Below the pieces are notes generated by a model that did no database searches, was not told the DNA's origin, and saw only the letters and a list, made by a program, of their open reading frames with translations. Positions 1-43,250 of a DNA stretch of 64,000 nt are shown one piece after another; position 1 is the stretch's first letter, and every line of letters starts with the position of its first letter. The stretch is from Apteryx mantelli. Lineage: Eukaryota > Chordata > Aves > Apterygiformes > Apterygidae. The translations under genes and the position numbers were made by a program. The DNA is taken from assembly GCF_036417845.1 (NCBI RefSeq), contig NC_089985.1, positions 31,640,583 through 31,704,582 on the forward strand, written 5' to 3'.

Positions 1-829
1 GTTTGGCATGGCCCTGCTGTGGCTCGGCTTTTCCACAGCCTCCCTCAGCGGTGCAACACTGACCCAGCAGTGCTGGGGTCTCCCAGTGCTGGTAGCAGAC
101 CCAGTGGGACTCACCTTGAAAACAGTCAGCTTGTGCTCACCAGCCATGTGGTAGGAGTCCTCCAGGTGCCAGCAACACCCTGCGCAAAGCCCCGCTGGCT
201 GGGATGGAGGCAGAGCCTGCTTGCACTGGAGGGGGTGCAGATAGCATGGCCCTAGCACAACCATCACCTTCCCCAGCTCCCTGCCCAGACTTTCTTTGGG
301 ACCATCCCATCAGACCTTGAAATTCCTCCCACAAACCCATCCCCTCCTCAGGGGACCCAATTCTGCTTGGGGCTCAACATGCCCCAGAGCAAGCACCCTG
401 GGGTGCTGGTAGCACCCAGAAGCCCTGGGATATGACACTGTGCCATCCCCAATTCCCCCAAACCCCACACCACAGCCCACTCACTGTGGTCAGAGCTGGC
501 TGTAGGATCGATCAAGATGAGGCCACTGCTTGCTCCAACGCTGCTCCAGCCGGCGTGGCCAGGGCAGTCCTTGCCACCAGGTTGGACTGGGACTCGCTAA
601 TGCCGAGCGCACTTGGGAATCGCACCCCAGGGCGACCAAGGTGTCTCGCTGCTCTCTGCCCCTCCGCAAGGCAAGGGAGTCAGGATGCCCCGGAGAGCCA
701 GGACGCCTTGGAGAGCAGCCTCACCTCATCCTCTGTGGCACCTGCCCTCCTTGGATCGCACGTGCTGCCCGTGCTGCGCAGCACACGTGGAAACCCCTCT
801 GGCTTCGGATAAAGGCAGTAGAAATACAC
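1..829. other. Downstream flank of ZSWIM5
   Basis: Sequence beyond the predicted ZSWIM5 3' end. Apart from the weak exon candidate at 115-198 and another GTGAGT donor-like site on the minus strand at 479-484, I see no recognisable gene. In mammals the neighbour on this side is UROD, transcribed toward ZSWIM5; no UROD coding sequence was recognised on the plus strand here. Confidence 0.5.
115..198 (-). CDS. Candidate exon of an unidentified downstream gene (PKD-like end)
   Basis: On the minus strand a perfect AAG|GTGAGT donor sits at 109-114. Before it lies an open frame reading CCWHLEDSYHMAGEHKLTVF and then K. An in-frame start at 198, after cctccatcccag, gives 28 codons in phase 0 on both sides; an alternative acceptor after gcgcag gives a start at 179. 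The pattern SYHMAGEHKLTVF resembles the last strands of a PKD/Ig-like beta-sandwich, where a Tyr, a Gly turn and a TV strand follow each other. The upstream half of such a domain (WxFGDG) is not visible. The gene cannot be named; it could be a chance open frame. Confidence 0.3.
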
Positions 830-847
830 GCGGTAACGTTCATCCCT

Positions 848-853
848 TTTATT
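848..853 (-). terminator. ZSWIM5: Distal poly(A) signal AATAAA
   Basis: TTTATT on the plus strand gives TTTAATAATAAAAGGG on the ZSWIM5 strand, preceded by a TG-rich and U-rich stretch (876-914 on the plus strand). It is the last canonical signal seen downstream of the stop codon before the window edge. Expected cleavage is about 825-835. Confidence 0.45.
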
Positions 854-875
854 ATTAAACATCAGATGAAGAGGT

Positions 876-914
876 CGCACACACACATACACGCACGCAC
901 GCAAAAAAAAAAAG
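876..914. repeat. (CA)n/(CG CA)n plus A-run
   Basis: CACACACACATACACGCACG-type dinucleotides followed by 12 A. On the ZSWIM5 strand it is a T-run then TG repeats, directly upstream of the distal poly(A) signal. Confidence 0.8.
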
Positions 915-1649
915 GAGAGAAACAGACTGGTTGAAGAATGCTATTTCGGTGGCGACAGATACCGAGTACAATTGGTTTCCTGGCCGGAGCGCGGACACAA
1001 GTCACTTTCCAAAAAATAAAAGTCAAACCAGACAGTAGATAACTAGCCCACGTTCGCTAACTACAAGTCACTGTCCAGACTGGCCCCGGCCCCCCAGCCC
1101 TCCCGACCCTTCAGAAAGAAAATGAAACAAAACCTAAGAGCCGCCAGCCTGGGGCCGAAGAGAGAGTCCGTCCCTGCGCAGGGCTCGCCCTCCAGCCAGG
1201 CGAGAGCTTGGCCCCGGCTGCTCGCGGTGAAGCCGGGGAAGAGCCGAGCGCCCGCTGCACGCACATCCCCACGTTGGCCGCAGCTTGGAAACGGAGAGGA
1301 AAGTAAAAATGCCCCAAGGGGGCCGCATTGCTGCCCCTGCCCCCTTCTCCCTCCCCCTAAGAAAGGCACCCCTTGTGCACGCACTCCCATGCACCTCGCA
1401 CACTCACACACGTGCGCCCACGGAGGGAAGGCTAAAAACTGGGCTATGTACAAGATGGGCTCGCGCTGCTCCCGCGCCTGCCGCGCCGTCCTTCGCCGCT
1501 CGGTCCGGCCCTCGGCACCGCCGCGCAGACCGCGGGCAGAGCCCGCTGGAGGCGAAGGGCCTGCTGCGAGGCCAGCGTCCGTGCGTGTCCGAGCAAGCGC
1601 CGCCCAAGTCCGTTCCTTCGCTGTCCTCAAGTGCTGGCCTGACGCTCCT

Positions 1650-1680
1650 CTGTCCGTCTGTCCGCCCGTCCGTCTGTCCC
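1650..1680. repeat. (GTCY)n tetranucleotide repeat
   Basis: Alternating CTGT/CCGT units (CTGTCCGTCTGTCCGCCCGT and on). It lies in the CpG-rich part of the 3' UTR and reads GACA/GACG on the transcript. Confidence 0.7.
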
Positions 1681-1806
1681 AGGGCCACGAGTCGAGCGGA
1701 CGTTTGCCTCCCCCCACACCCTTCTTGCTGCCGCCGATGCCATGGAAACCTGAGAAATGTTCGCGTGCCTTCTCCTCTTTTTGTTTGTGGTTTTGTTGGT
1801 TTTTTA

Positions 1807-1853
1807 AATAATAGTTAATAATAATAATAATAATAGCAATAATAAAAATAATC
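1807..1853. repeat. (TAA)n / AT-rich microsatellite in 3' UTR
   Basis: About seven TAA-type units with interruptions. On the ZSWIM5 strand this is a (TTA)n-rich stretch within the predicted 3' UTR, 160 nt downstream (transcript sense: after) of the proximal poly(A) signal region. Confidence 0.8.
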
Positions 1854-2024
1854 ACCCCAGCCCACGACAATTTCAAGTATCCCCAAATAAAAGACAGAAT
1901 TATAAATAATTATAACTTTACAATTTAATAATTGACACATATACTATAGTATTTACAGTATCATAAATGCTTTTTTGTGTTACTTTTAGTAAGCAATCCC
2001 TGAGAACAGTTACTTTAACTTGTT

Positions 2025-2030
2025 TTTATT
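2025..2030 (-). terminator. ZSWIM5: Proximal poly(A) signal AATAAA
   Basis: TTTATT on the plus strand reads AATAAA on the ZSWIM5 strand, inside CTTCAATAAAAACAAG. It would give a 3' UTR of about 530 nt, with cleavage expected around 2000-2015. The AT-rich surroundings suit polyadenylation. Usage relative to the distal site is unknown. Confidence 0.45.
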
Positions 2031-2542
2031 GAAGTATCTTCACAAATAGAGGAGTTTGCATGTCTCGGGCGGGCGGGAGAAGCACTCTGCAAAGCCATCG
2101 CTTTTGGTGACGCATGAGGTTCTAGTGTTGCGGGTTTCTTTGCTCGCTCTTTCTTTCCTTTTTTTTTTCCCCATGTAATTTTTAAGATTTTTGCACTTTG
2201 CAACCTTCGGATCCCTCCAGCGACCGCTTCCTTCAGGAAAGAGGTATTAGATTTCCAGGTTAGCTTTTGGTATTGGCAAGGGAGGGCAAGGGCTGAGCAA
2301 ACCATCCTTTCCTGTGGTTGCCTTTTGGTTTGTGCCCAAAGAATCTCTGGATCCTCTCAGCGTGTGAAATGGTTAAATCCAAGAAAGAAAAAAAAAGAAA
2401 GAAAATAAAAAAGAAACAGAAGAACAGAACAGAGCAGCCTCTGCCGATTGGGGGAAGGTGTTCTCCGCTTTCGTTCCTTCTTCTTTCCCGTGTCCCCGTG
2501 CCGCGGCCACACCCTGCCAGTGACAGTGGCAGCGGCCGGGGC

Positions 2543-35355
<32,813 letters not shown>

Positions 35356-36899
35356 TCAGGGAGGTGGACAAGGCCACCCAAAGCCATTTAGGCATTACTG
35401 CTTGAAGGAACGTATCACCCAAGGTCAAAACCCCTATGCTGCCTGCCCGTCTCCTGGGAAAGGCAGATGACTACCCACTCAGTCCCCTCCATTCTCACTT
35501 ACACCTTGCATTTGCTGACTGCAGCTTAAATAACCCAGGCAGGCACCCTACCAACTCCACCACCGGAGGAGCGCGCACGTGTCTGTGCAAGGGACTGGGG
35601 AGCGCAGCTGTAGCACGCACTGTCCCGACAGCTTGCACCGTCACTCAAAGCCCAGCTCGCGCACAAGAGCGCTTCTGCACCAACACAAACACGCAGCCCG
35701 TCTCTTCAGCGAGTTTATTTAACAGCCAAACCCACAGGGGAAGAGCAAAGCCGCCCGGTTCTCGGGTGTTTAAGACTCTCATAGCCTCTTTCTCTCCTGG
35801 GAGCGATCCACGCCTCCGCCTCGCTGAGCTCGCACCACAACTCGCATGAGCAAGGGGTGGCGGAGAAAGGCCAGGTTTTCTTTTCTTTGATGAGGCAGAT
35901 AGAAATAAAAAATAAATACAGTGCAACTCCAGCTTCAGTCCCTCGGCCAGGTAGACAGCTCCAGGGCACGACCACAGATCCGGGCTCTGCCATGGAGCAG
36001 GAACAAAGAGCCGCTGCAGAAACAATGCCCAGCCCCGGACCTCGCGCTAAGCGGAAACGGTTTGTTTCGAGAGCTCCGCCGTATCTGCTGCTCCCCTGCG
36101 AACCCGCTGCCGGCGCTCGAGCTGTCCCCAAAACCCAGCGGCTCCTCAGGGCCAGGGAGCCGCTCTCCAGGGGGACCTGCGCGCCGGGCTGCACAGGCGG
36201 CCCAAATCGCTCATGCAAAGGTTAACGCCCCTCGGCCCACGCTGCCTCCAGCCCCGGCCGCGCCGGGAGGGGCTGAAACGCCTGCTCTCACCTTCAAGCA
36301 CAAACTGTGGGGAAGAAAAAAAGTCCCAACAGTTTTCAAAAGCAGGTGAAGAAGGAAAAATAGGCTAAGATAGAAGGGAAGGTCCTTTGGGTCCGGAGAA
36401 GGTGGATACACTGCACAAACGCGGGATAAAGCCAGAGAGAAAAGACTGGATGCTCATCAACCTCATTTTGAAATCAAGGCCGGGTTAAGACACCCTAGCT
36501 CCTCCCTGGGTCCGTGCCGGAGCCTGGCGCGGCAGCCGTGGCCCCGATCCCGGGGCTGCCCGCCTCGGCAGCAGCCCTGCCGGCCTCCCCAAAGAGGATG
36601 CTCACTTTTCTCCGTGCCACTTATTAAGCCTCAGCTCGCACAGAGGTCTCTGCGGAGTCTGCCATCCCCCTGGAGAAGGCGGCAGACAGCTGAGAGGCCT
36701 ACAATTAACGGCAGAAGAGGAGAGGGGGTGGGGGGGAAAGATTAAAATACATTAACTGCATCAAGCCCTTGTGCGTCTGCCAGCTCTCACAAAGGCTTCC
36801 CGAGACAAATTCTACCAGAGGTTTTTAATAAATGGCATCAAAACCCAGCTATTCACTGCCAGTCTCTTTAAAGCCACGCCAAAAACCACATTCAAATCT

Positions 36900-37135
36900 G
36901 ATTAAGTGTCAAGGAGGTCTGCTTTCGTTTTAGCGCGAGGGAGGGGAGCGCGGACCTGCGCTGCCACCCGGCCGCCGGCATCGACGGACCCCCGCTCCGC
37001 GCGGGCCCGCTTAGCCTCCAAAAGCGGCGGGGGGGCCGCACCGGGACGACCCACGTCCCCCAGGGAGGGAAGGTGCCTCTGGCGGCTTGAGCCCGCGGGC
37101 CCCCCCTCCGCACGAAGCCGTCCCCCGGCAGCCAC
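36900..37135. promoter_or_regulatory. CpG-rich islet in intron 1
   Basis: A dense CpG segment of about 235 bp (GCGCGGACC, GGCCGCCGGC, CCGCGCGGGCCC, GGCCGCACCGGGACG) in otherwise CpG-poor surroundings. It lies 1.6 kb upstream of exon 2 in transcript sense. Such islets often mark promoters or enhancers. Confidence 0.5.
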
Positions 37136-37137
37136 GC

Positions 37138-37146
37138 TATATAAAT
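37138..37146 (+). promoter_or_regulatory. TATA-like box beside the CpG islet
   Basis: TATATAAAT directly follows the CpG islet on the plus strand. Core promoter geometry would place initiation near 37165-37175, antisense to ZSWIM5. No downstream plus-strand exon was recognised. Confidence 0.3.
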
Positions 37147-37287
37147 CTCCCGGATAAACTCCAAAGTGTTTATGTTTTACCACTTCTCTGGTCTGCAATG
37201 CTTGGCAGGCGGCTCCGATTCGCTGCCAGTTTCTCCCTAGTTTACTTTTACAAGTTAAAAGGATTGGAAACGACGTTCTTGAGCAGT

Positions 37288-37340
37288 AATATATGTATAT
37301 ACACACATATACACACATATGCACACACACACATATATAA
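37288..37340. repeat. (TA)/(CA) microsatellite
   Basis: Mixed ATAT and ACACACAT units over about 53 bp. Confidence 0.8.
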
Positions 37341-38052
37341 AAAACCCTCAAAGACAAATTACTAGCTATAAACACTGCCTGGAAATGCTTACTTTACCCG
37401 GATCATGGGCCAGATCCTGACCGGGGGTAGCCAGAGTAAGGCTGGAGGAGCCCTGCTCATTTAACCAAACAACCTGTTTCACACCAGTGTATGTCTGAAA
37501 ATATATAAACTGGGGTCTGAATCCGGACGCTTCCCACGCCGCTCTCGGCCGCGTGGCTGCCCGAGTGGGTGCCTGCGGGGCTGCCGAGCTGCGGCTCGCG
37601 TAGGGCAAGGGATGGCCCCGGGCGAACGCCAGCAAAACCCGCTGGGTGCCTCCGCTCCCCAGCTCCGCTCGGGATAAGTAGTGCCAAAGCGCACGACACC
37701 GACGGAAAGGCAGCTTGGGGTGCTAACACCTCTCCGAGGCCACCTCCCGCTTTGCTGCCCGGACGAAGCTCTTCCCCTGTGCTGGAGGTGCTGGCTGGCA
37801 TCAGAAATCCTACAAGCCGTGATCCCCCATCTGCTCTCAAAGCCGGTGAGAGGGTCCTCGCAATTCCTAGCCTGGATTTTCATGCCAAGCAGGACCGTTT
37901 AGCGTGTCCGCAGCTGCCAAGTTAATCTGGCATTCGAGCCTGAAGTCAAGTGTCAGTTTAGATTCTAGCTGTCACGGCAGCAGGTCTATTTAAGATAAAC
38001 TAGAAACTCTATACAAAGCATTTATCAAAAGCTTAGTCGGAAATTAAACACA

Positions 38053-38076
38053 GCGAGAGGGAGAGGGAGAGAGGAG
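38053..38076. repeat. (GAGAGG)n purine repeat
   Basis: GCGAGAGGGAGAGGGAGAGA, a short GA-rich tandem repeat. Confidence 0.7.
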
Positions 38077-39227
38077 CTGGCCAGAACAACAGCATTATTT
38101 GGGAATATTTACATTAACGCGAGGTAAGCGCGCAGCTCCCCACGCTCAGCCCTGCTCAGTGACCGGACGACCAGGTCTCTGCTCTGATGCCAACCCCAGG
38201 CACCCATCGGTGGGAGAAGGACTCACCAAGCCAGTACCATTCTCACCCTCAAAACCTGGCTTTTACCTACTGATGGGGCAGGACAATTCCTTTAAATAGT
38301 CCCTTCATTTTGGGGCTCCAAAACCCTTTCCCTGCCTCTCATGAAGGGTTGGGTATCACCAGATGAGAGGTGGTGGTTAAAAGGTACGTTATGGTGCGGT
38401 TACTCCATCGTCCACTAAGCAGTCACTCCTGGTTCACGCAAAACACTGTTGCTACCATGCTACAGTGTATGAACCCACTCCAAGCATGGATAACCCTGGA
38501 AAGGACAGTTGTCCCCTGCCCTCCTCGGTGTTCGTCCCACACGTGCGGGGAAGGCGATATGGGTGCTCCAGCAGCAAGAAACACAGCCCTGGCTGCGGAC
38601 ACACAGCCTGGATAGTGCTGAGAGCAAAAACAAATATTTTCCTCTGTGTCCCCCCTGCACGTTTCAATTTAAGAAGTTCCTACAGCTGAGTGCTTATCTA
38701 GGACTTCATCTTCTGTTCCCAGTATACATTTAATATAAATGAATTTGGTGTTTGATTTGCTGCCAGCAAGTGACAGTGCCAGGGCTTTAAAAACCATGAA
38801 AAAGAAATAATTAAATCTCATCTTTGTAACTAGAGATTCATTACACTTCATCTGAGGCTATCTCTGTCCCAGGAACAGCTTCATTTGCTGCAGCTTGGTT
38901 TCTCCCTGCCCCAGACCAGCCTCCTTCTGCTTTGAACATGGATGGATACCTTGCGGTTACCTCCCAGTGAATACAGCATCGGTCCAGGTTGCAAGAAGAG
39001 TTGAGTTCATACCTGCCCCAGTAGGTTGCTGTGAAAGCATCAAAATGTTATCTGTGTTTGAACAAAATCAGCGTAAAAAATGAACTGAACATGGCCACAA
39101 ATTTCACTGTTGCACAGTGCAGGATTAGTGCATCTCCTCCCTAATTCCACTTGCCCGTCAAATGGGGACAAAATGAACCTTTTCCCTGCCAAGGCAGATC
39201 TGCTCCCAACTAAAAGAAACTCTGCTG

Positions 39228-39241
39228 CTGCCAGCAGATGG
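39228..39241 (+). promoter_or_regulatory. Candidate CTCF motif
   Basis: GCCAGCAGATGGTG fits the CTCF core CCASYAGRKGGC except for the final C. It was found by reading only; occupancy is unknown. Confidence 0.25.
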
Positions 39242-42200
39242 TGATCTCCCTCTGTCCAGGACCAGCTATGGTCCCAAGATCTCAGAGGCAACCCATGCAC
39301 TTCACAAAGGAACAGCACGGACAACCCCACCTGGCTCCTCCTCTGCCAGTGGGGCAACAGCTATGCCGAGCAGTCGCAGCGATGAACAAGGCAGGCTGCA
39401 CTGGGGAGGAGATCTTCCATCCTTGGTCTCACAGAAGAGCTGGGAGGAGAATGGCCGGGGTGCTTAGAAGATTGCACAGTCCTCCAAAATCCAGAGTTTA
39501 CTCCTAGACCCAAATGTAAACGGTTCATCAGCACCAAACCACCAACCTCAGTGTTGAGGGCTCCCAATTCTGAGTTCCTGCAGTCTCAGCTCTGACGTTG
39601 TATTAGTGCTACAGGATATCATTTTGCCTCTGATTTAAAATAAAACAGACCCTAGAAAATGTCTTCTGGGAGTTCACAAACTCCACACCAACGGCACTTC
39701 TAAACTCGTTAGTTGGACAACATTTTCCTTACAGACACTGCAGGCAGGGAGCAATGCATGTCCACAAAACACCCCTGGGCTCTGACACAGCAACGAAGAA
39801 TCAAGCCTTCAGCAGGAGTTCCAATGCAGAAGACTTCCCTGCTAGGACAGGGCTGTTAAGGCCTCAACAAAAGTATCTTTAACTGAAATGGAAACTTCTT
39901 TGATCTCTAAATCTACTCAACCAAAAGGAGCTTTGCAAATTCTTTTAGTTCCTTAAGAGCAGCCAAGCTTTCAGCTAAGCATTTTTAACCCAGATGTCCA
40001 TGAGCCAACTATCAGACTGTCTTGCAGCTCCAGTTCACCAGCCGGGCCGGCTGCAGGGTCCCTGCCTGCAGCTGCCTGACACAGGGATGACTCAGCTGCT
40101 CCTGCTGTTGCTGCTGGATCAGGCATTCGCAGCCTGGCATCTTAAGAAAAACCAAAGTTCACATTTGACACTGAAAACTGCACTAGTTCAGCCAGGGCTC
40201 TGCAAGCAGCTGGTCTCTCCTAGAAGCTAAGATAATCTCTGACAGGAGGATGGAGAAGATGGTTCCTCTTTCAGAGAGCAAAACCACACAGTTGTCCTCT
40301 CTGCTCATAAATCAGTCTCTACAACTCCACTTTTGTGATCCATACAGGGAGAAAATCAAATCAGTCTTAAAATTCTGAATATTAAACCTGATGAAACCTC
40401 CTCAAAACATAACCTCGGTCTTGAGTCCTTCAGAAAACCACAGCAGGTAAAGCCAATGTGCAAGCTGATTACGTCAAAATATCTGAAGTTCAGAAAGTAG
40501 TAAGTTCAAATCATTCCCATAACAAAACAGTTGATGTTGCTCAACCTTTCCAAAACAAACTCACCTACGAACCTAGTCCTAGACCACATGTGGAAATTTA
40601 AACCCAAGAAACAAGCAAAGCCCAAGTGTAACCTGCTTCCTTCTTGTAACTGTGTCATCTAGAGCACCCTGAAGACCCGCGTGGAGGAGAAAGAGGAGAA
40701 TTTTGCAGATACAACACTAGACGGCAACTTGAGAGAGCTCAGCGCCGCTCCCCCTCGCAGTTGCTGCTCACAATCATCCCCCAGATTTCACACCACAGCT
40801 CGGGCAGGAGTCACAGTTGTCATTTGCAAAGTTGGGCCATTCTGAAAAATTAGCTCTCTCTTCTCGGGCACAGCACTCACTTGCCTTTCACGGAGCATGA
40901 ACACAACCCTGCCAGCGAAGCAGCCTCTACCCAAGATTGGCCTCTGCCAGGATTTAACTGTGGCCCAAGAGAAACCAGGTTCCAGAAGCAGTCTGAGGTT
41001 GCTGCACAGGCACAGGCACACAAGAGGACCAGGATCAGTAACACACGGCTAACACAGGGAGTGTGTCCTCAGGTCGCTGTGGTCCTTCTGCCTCCTGTAG
41101 GCACCCCTCAGTCTTGGGAGGTCTTCGGGGAGCCTTGAGGTAGGGCCAGGAACGGCCCCGCAGAGGGAGAAGCACAGCCATGGCCACCTGCCTCAACCGG
41201 GCACCATCAGCTGGATGCAAGCAGACACTACAGATGAAGAACATACCTCCACATCTGACTGTTAAAACCATGAGTGTCCTTCAAATAACCGAGGCTGATA
41301 GTTTGGGCAGGCTCCGCTAGCACCAGCAAGGGCACAGTGATGGAAAGCCACCAGAGGCAGCTCCCAGCGGCTGGCCACATTTGCCTCCGCGTGGCCCCGG
41401 CGGGAGCGCAGTCCCCAGCTCCCCATGTCTAATCAGACTAACCCAATTTCAAATCTGTGTCCACAGCACAACAGGCTGCTGCCCTATTATGAAGCCGCCT
41501 GGAAAGCTGGCACGTAATGGTGATAAATGCACACATCATACGACATTGCCGGGATGACTCCGATGTGGCATCTGCCAGGCTTGACCGAATCCGGTTTCAT
41601 CAATCTTAATAAACCAGGAGGCTTCGAGCACCCTCTCTCCCTTCCTTTCCCCCACCCATGGGTGATGTCCAGTGGGGTTAAAGTTAGAGTCGGTAACTGG
41701 GCAGTGTTTTGCTCCCTGTAATACAACTTCCCAGCAAAGCAGCAGCTGTTTTGCAGCGTGTGAGACTGTCAGCTCGGCCTTCAGGCAAGCAAGAGCTCCG
41801 AGAAAGCAAAGGGAAAAAAATACACAGATATTTATGGGACTCGGCAGATGCAGACAAGGTAAATTGAAATTCTCAGCGCAAGTCATATACAACTAGGTTA
41901 ACATGACCCAAATATTTTTAAAATTTCCAAGCCACAGCGGAAAGGTATTTTAAACTAAAATGATTCCAAGCTCTTTAGTGATTAAACGGACTGCAGCTCC
42001 AGCTTGTAGTGGAAAAACCATTTGTTTTTCCACTGTGTGAAAGCCATAACTAGCAATGAATAATAATTGCAGCACAGAGTGTTATTTATAAGCCATTCTT
42101 GGTCACATTTCCGAGCCTTGAAACAGCAGCTTTCCAAATGCGAACTTAAAATCAGTCAATATTTGTAATGTAGACAACACCCTTGGGAGGAAGGTGTCTG

Positions 42201-42699
42201 TGTGCTTACGCGGTAGGAAACGGAGGTTAGTAAAATCTCCAAAAGCTTTCTAGCTAATAGATCAATTCCTCCAGCCGGCTGATCCTGACAATTGCTCAGT
42301 CTCTGACCTTGCAGTTGGAAAGGAGATGGGCTCATGAACTCATTTGCACATGACAATGCTCCGGCAAAGTGAATCATCTGCCTCCGATAGTAATGGAGAG
42401 TAGTGCTCAGTGCAGCCCTCCCAGGCTCCATTCAAACGGCGCAGGGCTGGCCTTTTGTGCTGCAAGTGCAAGAAAGACTCCGCTGAAGATGTGTGCAATT
42501 AAACCCACTTTTCTTGTTGCTCTTTTGATTCAGCAGAGCTCAATGAAAGGCACCCTAGGCAGGTGTTGTCACACACAGATAAAATGTGCCTTTTCAGAGT
42601 GCTCGGCGGACAAAAAGAGAAAGGTAAAGGCTGAATCAATTGCAATTTCTCCCTTGCAAAATAGGGAATCCATGCTTGGAGCCGTTCAATGAGAGGAGA

Positions 42700-43250
42700 G
42701 CACGCATCTGAATTTGCATCCTGCCCCCCTCCCCAAAGCCATTTCTTTCCTGACACACGGATGCCGCACGCGAAGGTGCGGAGGGAGCCCTCTGCGGGGA
42801 GGACGGGTGCTGGAATGAGGCCGGCAATGGCCCGGCACGGTGAACGCTGATGCAGCGCAACGCCTGGTGCTTTCTGTGCTTGACACTTTCCCCTCGCCTC
42901 CCCTCCGCAACCCCCTCCCCTGCCCCCACTGCACACTCCTTTCCTTTCTCCGTCGTTACCTCCCGAGAAAAGCAACCCTGGCTTCCCAGAGCTCAAGAAG
43001 ACGGTTCCCCCCCGCCGCCAGCCCCGAGCCACGGTCGCAGCCGAGCTGATGCCAGCGGAGCCGTAACAAAGAGCTGCGGCGAACCGGGCAGCTTCGTCTG
43101 GGAGCACAGGGTGACCCGGAGGGACAGGACGCGCCACGGCCGCAAGCGCGTCTGCCCGCGGGCACGCGCCCGAGGCCTCCGGCACGAACCGCCACTGGCT
43201 TGGAGAAATGCCATGGCCCTGGGCACGCCGGGGAAGGGGCACGGGCTGCA
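42700..43250. promoter_or_regulatory. CpG-rich segment in intron 1
   Basis: About 550 bp with many CpG dinucleotides (CCGCACGCGAAGG, CACGGCCGCAAGCGCG, GGGCACGCGCCCG). It carries a minus-strand open frame of 289 codons (42499-43368) that I do not recognise. It may be an alternative promoter or enhancer; high GC alone also lengthens open frames. Confidence 0.4.

Larger units (their letters stand above)
830..2542 (-). other. ZSWIM5: ZSWIM5 3' UTR (predicted)
   Basis: About 1.7 kb between the stop codon and the distal AATAAA at 848-853. It holds no further ZSWIM5 coding sequence. Parts in transcript order: a U-rich stretch (2380-2420 and 2150-2172), a proximal AATAAA (2025-2030), an AT-rich block with (TTA)n (1800-2030), a CpG-rich block (1080-1700) and a TG repeat just before the distal signal. 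The end is inferred from the signal only; no transcript evidence is available here. Confidence 0.55.
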
